Shown one piece after another: positions 63,005 to 64,000 of a stretch of DNA of 64,000 nucleotides. Below the pieces are notes generated by a model, which saw only the letters and a program-made list of their open reading frames with translations, was not told where the DNA came from and made no database searches. Made by a program: the position numbers and the translations under genes. This DNA is from Gracilariopsis chorda (lineage: Eukaryota > Rhodophyta > Florideophyceae > Gracilariales > Gracilariaceae). The stretch is from the NCBI GenBank assembly GCA_003194525.1, contig NBIV01000054.1, forward strand, positions 124,001 through 188,000. The letters are read 5' to 3'. The stretch's first letter is position 1. Every line of letters starts with the position of its first letter.

Positions 63005-64000
63005 ATGCTCAGAGACGTCGTCCTTGTCAAGTCCGACCCGAAGCCCGTTCACCCGCCCACCACCCAACAGTCAGACATGACCCCCCCCACCACCGCCAAC
63101 GGCGTCGCCAGAACGCAGGAAAACCATAACGCGAAGGGCGATTATTACAAATGCGACTATCGCGCTGATACTCTTAGCGTCTTCGTTATTGGCGCTTCTG
63201 GGGACCTCGCGAAAAAGAAGACCTACCCCTCCCTGTTCGCTCTTTTCGCCTTTCATTACCTCCCTGAGGACTTTCTCATTGTCGGCTACGCTCGCTCTGC
63301 CAAATCTGACGACCACTTCCGAGACGCAATTCGCCCCTACCTCAAACACCCGCACTCCGAGCTTGTTGACCAGTTTCTGAGCCACTGTTACTACCGCCAT
63401 GGCAGCTCGTATAGCGATGAACAAGCTATTGAAACCATGTCTAAACAAATCGCAATCATGGAGAAAAGCACCCAGAAAACAGTCAATCGTCTCTTCTACT
63501 TTGCTATCCCGCCCGTCGCATTCGTCCCGGCTGCCGCCACTCTTAAGAAGAAGGCCGTCGGCCACACCGGATGGTCCCGCTTCATCGTGGAGAAACCGTT
63601 CGGCTCAGACATCAAGTCGTTTGAAAAACTCAACAACGACATGTCCGCCGTGCTGGAAGAGCAGGAAATGTTCCGTATTGATCACTACATCGGGAAGGAA
63701 GCCGTGCAGAATCTGCTCGTTATGCGCTTTGCAAACACCACCTTTGAGCCCTTGTGGAACAACAAGTATATTGATTCCGTCATCATCTCCTTCAAGGAGG
63801 ACTTCGGAACAAAAGGTCGTGGTGGATATTTCGATAAGAATGGAATGATTCGAGATGTTGTCCAGAATCATATCATGCAAATCGTTACCATGTTCGCTAT
63901 GGAACCGCCCGCACGACCTACTGGAGACTATATCCGCGATGAAAAGGTGAAGGTGCTGCAGGCTATCCCGGCCATTAGAAAGGACGACTGTATTACTGGA
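63005..64000 (+). CDS. G6PD: Glucose-6-phosphate dehydrogenase, 3' partial
   Basis: 332 codons from the ATG at 63005 to the window edge without a stop. The NADP-binding motif G-A-S-G-D-L-A-K-K-K lies at about residues 63-72, F-I-V-E-K-P-F-G in the middle, and the substrate-binding signature R-I-D-H-Y-I-G-K-E at about 225-233. The N-terminal 55 residues are Pro/Thr-rich and hydrophilic and do not look like a transit peptide, so a cytosolic enzyme of the oxidative pentose phosphate pathway is likely. It makes NADPH. The TATA box and three G-boxes lie upstream. The C-terminal third lies outside the window. Confidence 0.95.
   Translation, partial: MLRDVVLVKSDPKPVHPPTTQQSDMTPPTTANGVARTQENHNAKGDYYKCDYRADTLSVFVIGASGDLAKKKTYPSLFALFAFHYLPEDFLIVGYARSAKSDDHFRDAIRPYLKHPHSELVDQFLSHCYYRHGSSYSDEQAIETMSKQIAIMEKSTQKTVNRLFYFAIPPVAFVPAAATLKKKAVGHTGWSRFIVEKPFGSDIKSFEKLNNDMSAVLEEQEMFRIDHYIGKEAVQNLLVMRFANTTFEPLWNNKYIDSVIISFKEDFGTKGRGGYFDKNGMIRDVVQNHIMQIVTMFAMEPPARPTGDYIRDEKVKVLQAIPAIRKDDCITG

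Noticed and set aside
1-64000. Bacterial or viral contig
   Set aside because: Intron, TATA promoters, tRNA without CCA, Helitrons, pogo and MULE transposons, ESCRT and COP1 genes show a eukaryotic nuclear genome.
1-64000. CRISPR arrays or defence islands
   Set aside because: No short direct repeats with unique spacers and no cas-like genes; repeated segments are transposon-derived.

Overview
This is a stretch of a eukaryotic nuclear genome with compact, nearly intron-free genes separated by blocks of decayed transposons. The eukaryotic signs are TATA boxes well upstream of ATGs, a tRNA-Asn without encoded CCA, ESCRT-III and SURF4 secretory genes, and one clear spliceosomal intron (55462-55558, GT...AG). 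A COP1 light-signalling E3 ligase and a tandem GET3/ArsA ATPase with a Pro/Arg-rich plastid-type presequence point to a photosynthetic lineage. The style (gene islands, few introns, transposon seas) fits a red alga such as a florideophyte, but this is inference; no organelle, rRNA or species marker is present.

Layout. 1-872: 3' part of a DUF1989 gene. 1.3-13.5 kb: two Helitrons in tandem on the minus strand. The first is badly decayed; the second is nearly intact, with one in-frame stop and one 2-bp frameshift. Both end in the same pair of short GNA-loop hairpins. 13.5-24 kb: two arrays of a 470-bp Helitron-like unit carrying the same hairpins. The arrays face each other in inverted orientation around about 7.5 kb of AT-rich DNA, an inverted-repeat element (17.6-20.1 kb) and transposase debris. 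25.2-28.6 kb: a pogo-like transposon with long terminal inverted repeats. 31 kb: a small secreted cysteine-knot-like peptide gene.

33-41.4 kb is the first gene island: plastid-type tandem GET3, mitochondrial-type uL18, an F-box/beta-propeller protein, a MYND-finger protein and COP1. 42-50.9 kb is a second transposon sea with a MULE transposase relic and two related direct-repeat blocks. 51-64 kb is the second island: a type II membrane protein with a duplicated unknown domain, a secreted protein with a plant-LTP-like eight-cysteine motif, a phosphotransferase pseudogene, CHMP1, SURF4, tRNA-Asn and the start of glucose-6-phosphate dehydrogenase.

The two islands are linked by an unusual feature. 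About 230-290 bp of closely related DNA lies just 5' of COP1 and just 5' of the 51369 gene, in the same orientation relative to transcription, and carries a CACGTG G-box and inverted CCAAT boxes. Several other island genes also have CACGTG upstream. The island genes otherwise belong to unrelated housekeeping and secretory functions; I see no operon-like pathway.
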